A DNA stretch of 64,000 bases from NCBI GenBank assembly GCA_964518955.1, contig CAZFHS010000009.1, positions 68,964 to 132,963 of the forward strand, given 5' to 3'. A program made the translations under genes and the position numbers. Positions 18,200 to 27,171 of the stretch are shown piece by piece. The stretch comes from JBDGYW01 sp964518955. GTDB taxonomy: Bacteria; Gemmatimonadota; Gemmatimonadetes; Gemmatimonadales; GWC2-71-9. The notes beneath the pieces were generated by a model. That model did not search any database. It was given only the letters and a program-made list of their open reading frames with translations, and was not told where the DNA came from. Numbering within the stretch: position 1 is the stretch's first letter; each line of letters starts with the position of its first letter.

Positions 18200-19135
18200 A
18201 TGGCGAAAACTTCTCCGACTGATACGCGGTACCCGATCCCCGCAGGTGTAGCAGGTATCGCCGCTGCGGCGGGTTTGGGGGCCGTCACGCTGCTATTTGC
18301 CCCGATCGAGGCTGCGGCCGTGGTGGCTGCTGCGGTTGGAACTTTTGTCGCGTCTTCGATCAAGTACGCAGACCAATGGGAGAAAGCGGTCGTGCTCCGG
18401 ATGGGCAAATACCGCGGATTGCGCGGCCCCGGAATGTTCTTCATGATCCCAATTATCGAACGCATTTCCTATCACATAGACCAGCGCCTACGCACCACGG
18501 ACTTCGGTGCCGAGTCATGTCTTACAAAAGACACGGTGCCGGTAAACGTGGACGCGATCGCGTTTTGGATTGTGTACGACGCTGAGCGAGCGGCTCTCGA
18601 GGTGCAGCAATACGAACTCGCTGTCGTCCTGGCCGCCCAAACCGCGTTGCGGGATGCGATCGGCAAACATGATCTCGCTGAGCTGATTCAGTCACGCAAA
18701 GAGCTAGGGCGCGGGCTGCAAGAGACTTTGGACCGCAAGATGCACGACTGGGGAATTCAGGTGCAATCGGTTGAGATACGTGATGTGATCATCCCCAAAG
18801 GCCTCGAGGAAGCGATGTCCCGCCAGGCCCAGGCGGAGCGCGAGCGCCAGGCACGCATCATCCTCGGCACTGCGGAGACTCAGATTGCGTCGAAGTTCGT
18901 GGAAGCGGCCGAGAGTTACAGTCAAAGCCCTGTAGCGCTCAACTTACGCGCCATGAACATGCTCTACGAAAGCATCGTCAAAAAAGGCTCCCTCATGGTC
19001 GTGCCTTCAGGCCTCACCGATTCGCTCAATCTCCCCGGTGTGATGGGGATGGCGGGGGCGGCTGGAGTCAAACCGCCAGGTGCGGAAGAGGCCAAAGACG
19101 CTGACGCTCCGACAGAAAAGAAAACCGACGAATAA
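18200..19135 (+). CDS. SPFH/Band 7 domain membrane protein (slipin-like)
   Basis: I prefer the ATG at 18200 because GGGAG precedes it; an in-frame ATG at 18137 overlapping the GntR stop would add 21 residues. The 311-residue product has two close N-terminal hydrophobic segments (AGVAGIAAAAGLGAVTLLFAPI and AAAVVAAAVGTFVA) and then the Band 7 core: DQWEKAVVLRMGKYRGLRGPGMFFMIPIIER-type sequence, DQRLRTTDF, TKDTVPVNVDAIAFW and VEIRDVIIPKGLEEAMSRQAQAERERQARI. An alanine/glycine-rich, acidic tail ends the protein. Slipins organise membrane microdomains and stabilise protease or transport complexes. The usual NfeD partner is not adjacent. Confidence 0.9.
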   Translation: MAKTSPTDTRYPIPAGVAGIAAAAGLGAVTLLFAPIEAAAVVAAAVGTFVASSIKYADQWEKAVVLRMGKYRGLRGPGMFFMIPIIERISYHIDQRLRTTDFGAESCLTKDTVPVNVDAIAFWIVYDAERAALEVQQYELAVVLAAQTALRDAIGKHDLAELIQSRKELGRGLQETLDRKMHDWGIQVQSVEIRDVIIPKGLEEAMSRQAQAERERQARIILGTAETQIASKFVEAAESYSQSPVALNLRAMNMLYESIVKKGSLMVVPSGLTDSLNLPGVMGMAGAAGVKPPGAEEAKDADAPTEKKTDE

Positions 19136-19164
19136 GCAACTCAGGACTCTTCGGACGAGGTTCT

Positions 19165-20361
19165 ATGATGGTACGGAAACCCCGCAATGTAGCAGTGTGT
19201 CTTGCACTCCTGACTATTGGCGTTGTTGCGGCCTGCTCTTACGCCGGTGAACAGATGGACGCGCTGCACCAAGACGCGCTCGTCTGGGACACCCACAACG
19301 ATCTCGCCTACCGAGTGTTGTACGAGAATCTCGACATAGGAGAACGACTGCCCGCAGGTCACGTTGACATTCCTCGGCTTCGGGAGGGCGGTGTCGACGT
19401 TCAGGGTGTAGCGCTGTACGTCGAGAATTTCTTGTACGAGATCCCCGGGCAGTGCTCCCGCCAGGCTCATGAGCTATTGGAGGCCATGCGGAACGCAATC
19501 GAATCCCATTCCGATGATGTGGAGCTTGCTCGCACCGCCGATGATGTGGAGCGGATCGTCGCGTCCGGTAAAATCGCGATGCCGATAGCCATCGAGGGCG
19601 GGCACGCCATCGAGGCGAGTTTGGACAAACTGCGGGAGTTTTATGAACTCGGCGTGTCTTCGATGACGCTCACTCACAACGTGTCACACGATTGGGCCGA
19701 TGCCGGTGCCGACGACCCGAAATGGGGTGGGCTGAACGATCTGGGTAGAGACGTCGTGCGAGAGATGAACGAACTGGGAATGGTGATCGACATCTCTCAC
19801 GTTTCGGATTCAACCTTCTTCGACGTGATGGAGACCACCGAAGATCCCGTCATCGCTTCCCACTCAGGGTGTCGTGCTCTCAACCCTCACCACCGCAACA
19901 TGAGCGACGATCAACTGCGCGCTCTTGGCGAAAACGGAGGCGTGATAGGGATCGTGTTTGTCCTCAACTATCTGACGCCCGAATATCTGGATGCGATGAC
20001 CGCACTCCGAGCCGTGGGGCGAGACGCGTTCCGACAGGTGCCCGAGATCGAAGACCTGGATCTTCGCATTGTAGTCAACCACCTCAACGCCAGCCGAGAT
20101 TGGCCACTCGAGGACCATCCCACAATCGAGGACGTGCTCGACCACATCGATCACGCCGTTCAGGTGGCTGGAGTCGACCATGTGGGGCTCGGAGCCGACA
20201 TGTATCCGCGTACTCCGTCGCCGGTGGGGATCAGAGGGGTAGAGGATTACCCGAACATCACGCGGGGCTTGAAGGAGCGTGGTTATTCGGATGAGGATGT
20301 GAGGAAGATTCTAGGCGGGAATTTTTTGAGGGTTTGGAAGGCGGTTACGGATGGGGGGTGA
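19165..20361 (+). CDS. Membrane dipeptidase (peptidase M19, renal dipeptidase-like)
   Basis: The 398-residue protein has a lipoprotein-type signal (CLALLTIGVVAAC) and GAGG ahead of the start. M19 metal ligands are visible: H44 and D46 in DTHNDL, E144 in AIEGGHAIE, H212 in IDISHVS and H233 in SHSGCRAL. The C-terminal GLGADMYPRTPSPVGIRGVEDYP matches the D-containing active-site loop of the family. M19 enzymes hydrolyse dipeptides, including those with D-residues at the C-terminal position, and are zinc dependent. The gene is 29 bases after the SPFH gene and 3 bases before the transporter, consistent with hydrolysis in the periplasm followed by uptake. Confidence 0.94.
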   Translation: MMVRKPRNVAVCLALLTIGVVAACSYAGEQMDALHQDALVWDTHNDLAYRVLYENLDIGERLPAGHVDIPRLREGGVDVQGVALYVENFLYEIPGQCSRQAHELLEAMRNAIESHSDDVELARTADDVERIVASGKIAMPIAIEGGHAIEASLDKLREFYELGVSSMTLTHNVSHDWADAGADDPKWGGLNDLGRDVVREMNELGMVIDISHVSDSTFFDVMETTEDPVIASHSGCRALNPHHRNMSDDQLRALGENGGVIGIVFVLNYLTPEYLDAMTALRAVGRDAFRQVPEIEDLDLRIVVNHLNASRDWPLEDHPTIEDVLDHIDHAVQVAGVDHVGLGADMYPRTPSPVGIRGVEDYPNITRGLKERGYSDEDVRKILGGNFLRVWKAVTDGG

Positions 20362-20364
20362 GGC

Positions 20365-21687
20365 TTGCTGAGCAAACTCGGCCTCCGCACCCGCGAGCAG
20401 CGCGCCTGGGCTATGTACGACTGGGCCAACTCGGCGATGATAACGATCGTCGTGACGGCGGTCTTTCCGATCTTCTTTTCGTCTTACGCTGCCGCGGATT
20501 TGCCCGCGGCTACTGCCACCTTTCGTTTCAGCGTAGCTACAACCATCGGGTTGACGATCATAGCATTGCTCGCCCCAATTTTGGGTGTTCTGGCAGACAA
20601 TAGGGCGGCAAAGAAGAAGTTCTTGGGTGCTTTTATGGGGCTCGGTGTAGCTGCAGTTGCCTCGATGTTCCTCATTCAACAGGGCCATTGGCTGTTTGCC
20701 GCAGTGCTATTCATGCTCGCTAATATCGGAGCCAACGGAAGCTTGATCTTCTACGACTCGCTTTTGCCACACGTGGCTGATCGCGACGAGATAGACCGCG
20801 TATCTACCGCCGGGTACGCACTCGGCTACATCGGTGGGGGATTGCTGCTGGTTGCCGCGCTTGCCGTAATCCAGAACCCGGGCTGGATAGGCATCCCGGC
20901 CGGTGATGCTGCAACGCCCGAGCAGGGTTCATTGCCCGCCCGCTTATCGTTTGTGGCGGTGGCGATCTGGTGGCTGCTGTTTTCGATTCCGCTGTTTAGG
21001 CGGGTTAGCGAACCGGAGATGCGAAGGCAGGATACCGAACGAGGCACCACCGTCCGTGCTGCGTTTGCCCAACTCCTGGAAACTGCATCGGAGCTCCGAA
21101 AGTACCGCAACGCCTTTCTCATGCTCCTTGCGTTCCTCATCTACAACGATGGAATCGGTACCATCATACGCATGGCAACGATCTTCGGCGACGAAATCGG
21201 CATCGAACGCGGAGCGCTCATCGGTTCTATCGTAATGGTGCAGTTCGTGGCGATCCCGTTTGCTTTCGCTTTCGGTGCGTTGGCGGGCAAGATCAGTGCA
21301 AAGCGGTCCATCTTCCTCGGTCTCATGGTCTACGCTGGAATTGCCATCTTCGGTTATTTCCTGACCACGGCAACTCAGTTTTTCATCTTGGCCTTCCTCG
21401 TCGCCATGGTGCAGGGCGGCACTCAGGCTCTGAGTCGCTCGCTCTTCGGCAGCATGATCCCACGCAACAAGTCGGGTGAGTTCTTTGGGTTGTTTGCGGT
21501 GTTCGAAAAGTTTGCCGGAATTTTGGGCCCGGCTGTTTTCGCGCTCGTAATTGCGCTTACGCAATCGAGCCGAAACGGCGTTTTTGCCTTGATCGTGTTC
21601 TTTGTGGTAGGTGCGGCGTTGCTGCTGATGGTGGATGTCGACGAAGGGCAACGGGTGGCGAAAGAGGTTGAGGAGGGAGGGGTATGA
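20365..21687 (+). CDS. MFS transporter, UMF1/Atg22-like
   Basis: The TTG start at 20365 follows the dipeptidase stop by 3 bases, with GGGGTGAGG as ribosome site. The 440-residue protein has about 12 membrane segments. Its opening EQRAWAMYDWANSA is the signature of the UMF1 family (YxiO/Atg22-like). Further family blocks are LLAPILGVLADNRAAKKKFL and GGTQALSRSLFGSMIPRNKSGEFFGLF. Yeast Atg22 exports amino acids from the vacuole; bacterial members are poorly characterised. Tight linkage to a dipeptidase suggests transport of amino acids or dipeptides. Confidence 0.92.
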   Translation: MLSKLGLRTREQRAWAMYDWANSAMITIVVTAVFPIFFSSYAAADLPAATATFRFSVATTIGLTIIALLAPILGVLADNRAAKKKFLGAFMGLGVAAVASMFLIQQGHWLFAAVLFMLANIGANGSLIFYDSLLPHVADRDEIDRVSTAGYALGYIGGGLLLVAALAVIQNPGWIGIPAGDAATPEQGSLPARLSFVAVAIWWLLFSIPLFRRVSEPEMRRQDTERGTTVRAAFAQLLETASELRKYRNAFLMLLAFLIYNDGIGTIIRMATIFGDEIGIERGALIGSIVMVQFVAIPFAFAFGALAGKISAKRSIFLGLMVYAGIAIFGYFLTTATQFFILAFLVAMVQGGTQALSRSLFGSMIPRNKSGEFFGLFAVFEKFAGILGPAVFALVIALTQSSRNGVFALIVFFVVGAALLLMVDVDEGQRVAKEVEEGGV

Positions 21688-21690
21688 GCA

Positions 21691-21710
21691 GATTGCGCAG
21701 CTGCGCAATC
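21691..21710. terminator. Perfect 20-base palindrome after the transporter gene
   Basis: GATTGCGCAG is followed at once by its reverse complement, 3 bases after the transporter stop codon, in the gap between convergent genes. It lacks a loop and a T-run, so its use as a terminator is plausible but unproven; it could also be a dimeric protein site. Confidence 0.45.
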
Positions 21711-21812
21711 GTGACGCCTCAACCCTAACCTGTTGTAATATAAGAGGTTGCTCGTTGTGGTGATATGTGGCTTTTTGGGGTCCGCGTGGCCTGCGCCGCG
21801 TGCTATCTCCCC

Positions 21813-22886
21813 CTACACATTGAACCTGAAACACAACATATCCCCATCCTGCACCACATACTCCTTACCCTCGAGCCGGAACTTCCCCGCTTCCTTCACG
21901 GCCTTCTCCTCGCCGCCGCACTCGATGAATTCGTCGAACGAGTAGCACTCGGCCCTGATGAACCCCCGCGCCATGTCCGTGTGGACTGATCCAGCAGCAT
22001 CCAATGCCGTATCGCCCCTGACGATGTTCCAGGCACGTACCTCATCTTTGCCGATCGTGAAGAAGCTAATGTAACCAAGCATGTCGAAGGCTGTTTTGGT
22101 GAGTCGCAGGCGGGCCGATTCCGCGATACCCATGTCCGCCATGAACTCGGCGATTTCTTCGGTGTCATCGAGCTGCGACAACTCCATCTCGAAATTGCCT
22201 GCACACTCGATCGTTGGATAACGTTTGTTCAGTTCCTCGATCGTCATTTCGTTTTGGCCGAAATTGTCTTCGCCAGAGTTCAGCACGACCATGACCGGTT
22301 TGAGGGTCAGGAACTTGAAGCCATTGACGGCCTTCTTCTCACTCTCTTCGAGCTCCGTCTCCCTGAGAGGTTGGCCTGAGTCGAGAAAGGCCTCGATACG
22401 CCTCAGTAGTTTCAGCTCACTTTCCAACAACGGGGTGAACTGCCCCGTCCGTTTGGTTTTCTCAATTCTTTCCAGCCTGTTCTCAACGATGATGTGATCG
22501 GCCAGTAGGAACTCGCTCTCGATCAGCGATAACCTCTCCATCGGGGACGGGTCATCCTCGATGTCGGTGGGAAAGTTCCTGAGTACAACGGCGAGCGCGT
22601 CGTTCAGCCGTATCAGCTGGAGAAGCTCAGGGGAGAACGTTGATGAGTTTTGATCCTTTACGTCGAAGCCCGCGAAATCCATGAGGTCCAAACTCACATA
22701 GATCGTCTTTTTCGGTTTTACGATCTCGGATAGCGTGGTCAGACGCTCATCCTCCACCGCCACCGATGCCAGATTGGGCTCGGCCCTGCCACCGCTGTAC
22801 GCGGAAACCTCTGCGTGCGATTTGGTCAGCGCGTTGAATAAAGTCGTCTTCCCGGATTTCGGGAGGCCGACGAGTCCGATTTTCAT
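21813..22886 (-). CDS. ychF: YchF-related P-loop ATPase (Obg family) with divergent switch region
   Basis: The 357-residue length and both ends match YchF/Ola1: P-loop GLPKSGKT (7-14), IVKPKKT, and a C-terminal DUF933/TGS region (EVRAWNIVRGDTALDAAGSVHTDMARGFIRAE, ending EYVVQDGDMLCFRFNV; quoted in parts). The middle is unusual: the switch II block that normally reads DIAGLVxGASxGEGLGN is replaced by LMDFAGFDVKDQNSSTFS, and the nucleotide-specificity motif is NSGEDNF. YchF binds the ribosome and hydrolyses ATP. This copy may be a second, diverged paralogue; if so the gene symbol is approximate. It is divergent from the small gene at 23010. Confidence 0.8.
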   Translation of the reverse strand: MKIGLVGLPKSGKTTLFNALTKSHAEVSAYSGGRAEPNLASVAVEDERLTTLSEIVKPKKTIYVSLDLMDFAGFDVKDQNSSTFSPELLQLIRLNDALAVVLRNFPTDIEDDPSPMERLSLIESEFLLADHIIVENRLERIEKTKRTGQFTPLLESELKLLRRIEAFLDSGQPLRETELEESEKKAVNGFKFLTLKPVMVVLNSGEDNFGQNEMTIEELNKRYPTIECAGNFEMELSQLDDTEEIAEFMADMGIAESARLRLTKTAFDMLGYISFFTIGKDEVRAWNIVRGDTALDAAGSVHTDMARGFIRAECYSFDEFIECGGEEKAVKEAGKFRLEGKEYVVQDGDMLCFRFNV

Positions 22887-23009
22887 GCCGGTTTTATCCC
22901 TTCGATAACGATACGGTGAAATGTAATCCCAACAGGAAGAGCGGTCCTTGACGATGTCTTGATTGTGCGGTACGAGGTTGTGATCGTCACCTTCATGTGA
23001 GGTCCGGTC

Positions 23010-23216
23010 ATGAGAAAGCGGCGAGCCTACGGAGTCCTCGTACTTGGATTAGTGTTCTTCGTCTGTGGGGCTATTGGTGCCAGGATGTTCTACAAATTCC
23101 CGATGGGGTTTTTCGAGACCACATTCTGGCGAGACGTCCTCATATTATCAGCGATTTCAGTTGGTGGGTTGGTCCTCGCAACCTATGCTGCGTTATCGTT
23201 ACGACGATCGCGTTGA
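23010..23216 (+). CDS. Small two-helix membrane protein of unknown function
   Basis: A 68-residue frame with a basic N-terminus (MRKRR), two hydrophobic helices (YGVLVLGLVFFVCGAIGA and VLILSAISVGGLVLATYAAL) and a basic end (LRRSR). GTGAGG precedes the ATG at fair spacing. It lies alone between the divergent YchF gene and the BTAD regulator. I recognise no family. The hydrophobic pattern with positive flanks supports a real membrane protein. Confidence 0.5.
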   Translation: MRKRRAYGVLVLGLVFFVCGAIGARMFYKFPMGFFETTFWRDVLILSAISVGGLVLATYAALSLRRSR

Positions 23217-23368
23217 GGAGGCCGCGAAAAGTAATCCCCTCCACAGGCCCCCACCCATTTGACAATCGTTCGGGTTCCGAACGAGTATTCTTAGCTCGAC
23301 TACAAACGACTCAGAAACTCACTCGTGTTTAGAGAGCACGCGCCGACGTAATTAGAAAAACATTTTCG

Positions 23369-25951
23369 ATGGTTTCACCGCCTCTTCGTCCCATCAACTT
23401 ACGGACCCTTGGATCACTGGACATCACAGTGCAAGAGGGCGAAGAAACGCGTTCCGCGGTTTTGCAAGGAAAGCGGATGGCGCTGTTTAGCTATCTCGCG
23501 GTGGCCCGCCCACGGGGATTTCACAGACGCGATACGATTTGTGGGCTTTTCTGGCCGGAAGTCGACCAGGGCCGGGCGCGAGCCGCGCTTCGGCAGGCGC
23601 TGCACTTGCTGCGCCAATCTCTCGGCCAGGAAATCGTGCTCAATCGTGGCCCTGAAGAAATCGGTATTCAATTCTCGAGCGTCTCATGTGACGCGATTGA
23701 ATTTGAGGAGGCTCTCGAACGTGGAGATGCGGAGGCAGCCGTCGCCATCTATGGAGGTCCCCTTCTTCATGGCTTCTATCTGAGCGACACGCCTGAATTC
23801 GAGAGGTGGTTGGGTGTAGAACGAGACCGCCTGGCTCTGAAGTACTCCGATGCGCTGCGATCGCTTGCCTGTGGCGCGACCGACCGAGCGGACCACGTTG
23901 CTGCGGCACGATGGTGGAAGCGCCTCGCAAATCACGATCCATACAGTCCGGAGATCGCGCTGCAGGTCATGTCGGCTTTGGACGCATCCGGTGAGCGTGC
24001 GGCGGCGATCGAACATGCACGCATTCACGCAGCGGCTGTCAAGGACGATCTGGAGATGTTGCCCGACGTGGGAGTGCAGGAGTACGCTGCTCGGCTCAAG
24101 GCCGAACCTTCGCATCGACCCGTGCCACCGCGAGCCCGCCCTGGTGTTCCTGAGCGTGCAGAAGTGGCTGTCACAGTAGAGCCTCAACCGGCGACGCCTA
24201 CCCGACCGCAACCCCGCAGGATGTCTTTCTGGTATGCGATCGGAGGCTCCCTGGTGGCGCTGATCCTCCTGGGCGCCTACGCTTTGGTGCCCAAGGATGC
24301 CGATGTCACCACAACGTCGCGTCTGTCGTTGGGAATACTACCGTTCGAGAACCTTGGGTCACCAGAAGACGAATACTTCGTCAATGGCTTGGCAGAGGAC
24401 CTCGCAAGTAGGCTAGCCGGCGTGGAGATACTCAGCATCCTCGTCCAGAGCGATGTGGCATATGGTGGTTCCGGGAATCTGCCCGAGAACCGGGAGACTG
24501 CAGGTGATGCAGACTACTCCCTGCGAATCGCCGTGGAACGTTTTCCTGGACCGGCAGCCATGCGGTCAACGAGAGTGATGGTTTCGTTGAGGCGCAATGA
24601 AGATGGCGTGCAACAATGGAGCGACAGTCTCGAAGTAGATCCCACTCGTTTGTTTGAGCTCCAAGCGCAACTCGCCGAAGCGATACCGAGGGCGCTGGGT
24701 ATTCCAGTGCTCGGCAATGAGCGAGATTGGTTGAGGACCAGTTCAACGAACAATCTCCGGGCATATGACCAGTACCTTCGTGGCGTCGAATACCTGAGGA
24801 GCACTTCGGAAGGTGCCGCGCGACTCATGAGAGCAGTCGAGCTGTTCCGGAGTTCCCTGACGTTGGACACTGGATTTGTGCACGCCTACGCAAGGCTCTC
24901 GATAACACACACGCTGATGTTCTCCGAGGGTGTCGACCGCTCACTCGAGCGTCTTGTCGACGCAAGGACCGCCGCTGACCGCGCCGTGCTGTTGAGGGCG
25001 GATGCCCCCATAAGTCACCTTGCTCAGGCGTGGTACCACTATTTGGGTACCCGTGACTACGACCGCGCACTCAGGCATTTTGAGTTTGCCGGTGCGAATT
25101 GGGCCGGACTCAGTGACGTGAGGGTGTTGATCGCCGATATCAGGCGTCGCCAGGGCGATCTGGAGCAGGCGCTGACTACATATGCTGAGGCGCTCGCCGC
25201 GAACCCGGCCTGTGGAACCTGCGCTGCTGAGGCCGCCTTAACTTCTATGATGCTCGGCGACTATGAGCATGCAGAACGGGAGGCAAGGAGGGCGCTGCGT
25301 ATCGCGCCAGGCGTAGCCTACGCAGGGTATGCGCTTGCGGCGGCGCGAATAGCCTCCGGTGACGAATCGGCTGCCGCACGAAGTGCGATGCGAAGTCCAA
25401 GATCACTTACCGACCAAGGGGTCGTTGAATTGGCAGCCGGTCCTTGGGGAGCGTTTTACCGGATCGTCGGGGGTGCATTCGAAGAGCGGTTGGACCGTGT
25501 ACGATTGAGTTCGGCGATCACGGACACCGCAGGGTACTACTTGGCAAAGGCCGATCTGGCTGAACGCAGCGACCAACCTACCAAGGCGGGCGTGTATTAT
25601 GACTCTGCGCGAGTCGTACTGGAACCTATGGTTCGAGGACTTCCCGGCGATGCTTCTCTGCGGGCGCGATTGGGGCTGGCATACGCTGGATTGGACATGC
25701 GGGCACTTGCGGTTACCGAGGGTCTGGAAGGATCACAGCTGCTGCCGCTTTCGGCCGACCTCGTGGACGGGGCATTCGTGTCTGAGATGCTTGCCCGCAT
25801 CTACATGAAGGTGGGTGAGGCGGACGATGCGATAGAAAGGTTGGAGCTCCTGCTGTCGGGCTCCACGCCGATTTCGAAGGAGGCCCTCAGGCTCGATCCG
25901 GTTTGGGAGCCGCTGAGAGTGCACCCGCGGTTCCAGCGATTGGTGCGCTGA
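23369..25951 (+). CDS. Membrane-anchored BTAD/SARP-like regulator with FlgO/TolB-like and TPR domains
   Basis: The 860-residue protein starts with an OmpR/SARP-like DNA-binding region (about 10-95, including RMALFSYLAVARPRGFHRRD and ARAALRQALHLLRQSL). A BTAD helical domain follows (about 100-245, SCDAIEFEEALERGD, ALDASGERAAAIEHARIH). After a Pro-rich linker there is one membrane helix (286-306, MSFWYAIGGSLVALILLGAY). The rest carries a LGILPFENLGSPEDEYFVNGLAEDL block, as found in adenylate-cyclase-like and FlgO-like regions, and TPR helices to the end. The layout suggests a one-component membrane regulator with cytoplasmic DNA binding and an outer sensor, as in CadC/ToxR. Its targets are not evident; the next gene, aroF, is 200 bases away. 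Confidence 0.88.
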   Translation: MVSPPLRPINLRTLGSLDITVQEGEETRSAVLQGKRMALFSYLAVARPRGFHRRDTICGLFWPEVDQGRARAALRQALHLLRQSLGQEIVLNRGPEEIGIQFSSVSCDAIEFEEALERGDAEAAVAIYGGPLLHGFYLSDTPEFERWLGVERDRLALKYSDALRSLACGATDRADHVAAARWWKRLANHDPYSPEIALQVMSALDASGERAAAIEHARIHAAAVKDDLEMLPDVGVQEYAARLKAEPSHRPVPPRARPGVPERAEVAVTVEPQPATPTRPQPRRMSFWYAIGGSLVALILLGAYALVPKDADVTTTSRLSLGILPFENLGSPEDEYFVNGLAEDLASRLAGVEILSILVQSDVAYGGSGNLPENRETAGDADYSLRIAVERFPGPAAMRSTRVMVSLRRNEDGVQQWSDSLEVDPTRLFELQAQLAEAIPRALGIPVLGNERDWLRTSSTNNLRAYDQYLRGVEYLRSTSEGAARLMRAVELFRSSLTLDTGFVHAYARLSITHTLMFSEGVDRSLERLVDARTAADRAVLLRADAPISHLAQAWYHYLGTRDYDRALRHFEFAGANWAGLSDVRVLIADIRRRQGDLEQALTTYAEALAANPACGTCAAEAALTSMMLGDYEHAEREARRALRIAPGVAYAGYALAAARIASGDESAAARSAMRSPRSLTDQGVVELAAGPWGAFYRIVGGAFEERLDRVRLSSAITDTAGYYLAKADLAERSDQPTKAGVYYDSARVVLEPMVRGLPGDASLRARLGLAYAGLDMRALAVTEGLEGSQLLPLSADLVDGAFVSEMLARIYMKVGEADDAIERLELLLSGSTPISKEALRLDPVWEPLRVHPRFQRLVR

Positions 25952-26152
25952 ACCCGAAGAACGACCGCAAATCTCCCATTCCCTATGTTCACCATCGGCT
26001 TCAAAACGCCCGCTCGCCTATTTGTGCAAATCTGTAAGTGATTGACTGGTAACTATTTAGCTGGATGTGACGGATTTATAACGGCAGATTAACGCCACTA
26101 TGACTTGCGTGGTGTTTCTTCACTCGTCAAAGAAACCGATTACTGAAGAGAT
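25952..26152 (+). promoter_or_regulatory. AT-richer leader upstream of DAHP synthase
   Basis: This gap is visibly richer in A/T than its surroundings around 26020-26100 (AACTATTTAG, GGATTTATAACG), so it likely holds the aroF promoter. I could not find a convincing attenuator, riboswitch or operator. Confidence 0.3.
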
Positions 26153-26167
26153 TTGGCGAGCCGAACC

Positions 26168-27031
26168 ATGCTGGAAAATATTGCGAATCACAGCCGGCTA
26201 TCAGAATGCTCCGTGGTGGATGTAGACGGCGTCCAAATTGGCGGTCGTGATGTGGTGATGATTGCGGGGCCATGCGCCGTGGAGAACCGCAGTCAAATAC
26301 TCGAGACCGCTCAGGCGGTGAAGAGCTGCGGCGGCACAATCCTGCGCGGTGGAGCATTCAAGCCGAGGACGAGTCCGTACAGCTTTCGGGGGCTCGAAGT
26401 TGCAGGGTTGGAACTGCTCGCTTTGGCACGCGAGGAAACCGGTCTACCGGTCGTGACAGAGGCAATGGATACGATGCAGGTGGACGCCGTTTCCTGTTAC
26501 GCCGATATGTTGCAGGTAGGGTCGCGCAACATGCACAACTACGCACTGCTAGAGGCGGTTGGCGAGGCAGGGAAGCCTGTGCTGCTGAAACGCGGTATCG
26601 GTGCCACAATAGAGGAATTCCTCGAGTCCGCCCAGTGTATACTCGATACGGGCAATCCCAACGTCGTGCTGTGCGAGCGAGGGATGCGCACGTTCGAGAC
26701 CGCTACCAGGAACACTCTCGACCTTGCCGCGGTCCCGATGCTCAAGCATCACACCCGTCTTCCTGTTGTAGTGGATCCCAGCCACGGAACAGGCCACTGG
26801 TGGATGGTGCCGGCGATGGCCAAAGCTGCGATTGCCGCTGGTGCAGACGGATTGCTCGTTGAGGTACACAATTGCCCTGAAGACGCGTTGAGTGATGGCA
26901 CCCAGTCACTGCGACCGGAGAAGTTCAGGACGATGATGAATGACCTCCGGGCTGTAGCGGAGGCCGTGGGAAGGCGTTGCTCGACGGCCGATACGGACCA
27001 CGTTGTCAGGCCGCTGATGGCCGTGGGGTAA
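26168..27031 (+). CDS. aroF: 3-deoxy-7-phosphoheptulonate synthase (DAHP synthase, type I-beta)
   Basis: The protein has all KDSA/DAHPS-I landmarks: MIAGPCAVE, GGAFKPRTSPYSFRG, VGSRNMHNYALLE, KRGIGATIEEFL, DPSHGTGHW and VEVHNCPEDALSDGTQSL. The enzyme condenses phosphoenolpyruvate and erythrose 4-phosphate to start the shikimate pathway in the cytoplasm. At 287 residues it lacks both the ferredoxin-like N-terminal regulatory domain of Thermotoga DAHPS and a fused chorismate mutase, so allosteric control is not evident. The ATG at 26168 is used; a TTG at 26153, preceded by GAAGAG, is the alternative and would add five residues. Confidence 0.95.
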   Translation: MLENIANHSRLSECSVVDVDGVQIGGRDVVMIAGPCAVENRSQILETAQAVKSCGGTILRGGAFKPRTSPYSFRGLEVAGLELLALAREETGLPVVTEAMDTMQVDAVSCYADMLQVGSRNMHNYALLEAVGEAGKPVLLKRGIGATIEEFLESAQCILDTGNPNVVLCERGMRTFETATRNTLDLAAVPMLKHHTRLPVVVDPSHGTGHWWMVPAMAKAAIAAGADGLLVEVHNCPEDALSDGTQSLRPEKFRTMMNDLRAVAEAVGRRCSTADTDHVVRPLMAVG

Positions 27032-27171
27032 AGGCACTCATCCGCAGTTTTTTTGCACAGTCGCCGGTAGTATCTTCCGCGACGGTTATCGATTCCGCTG
27101 GTATTGGCTTCGCCGGCCATCACGAGTCCTTGCGATCATTCGCCGACGGTTTGGTGCAGATGTTAGGAATT

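Noticed and set aside
20944..21834. Open frame of 296 codons on the minus strand
   Set aside because: Antisense to the UMF1 transporter; the polar sequence mirrors codons of membrane helices.
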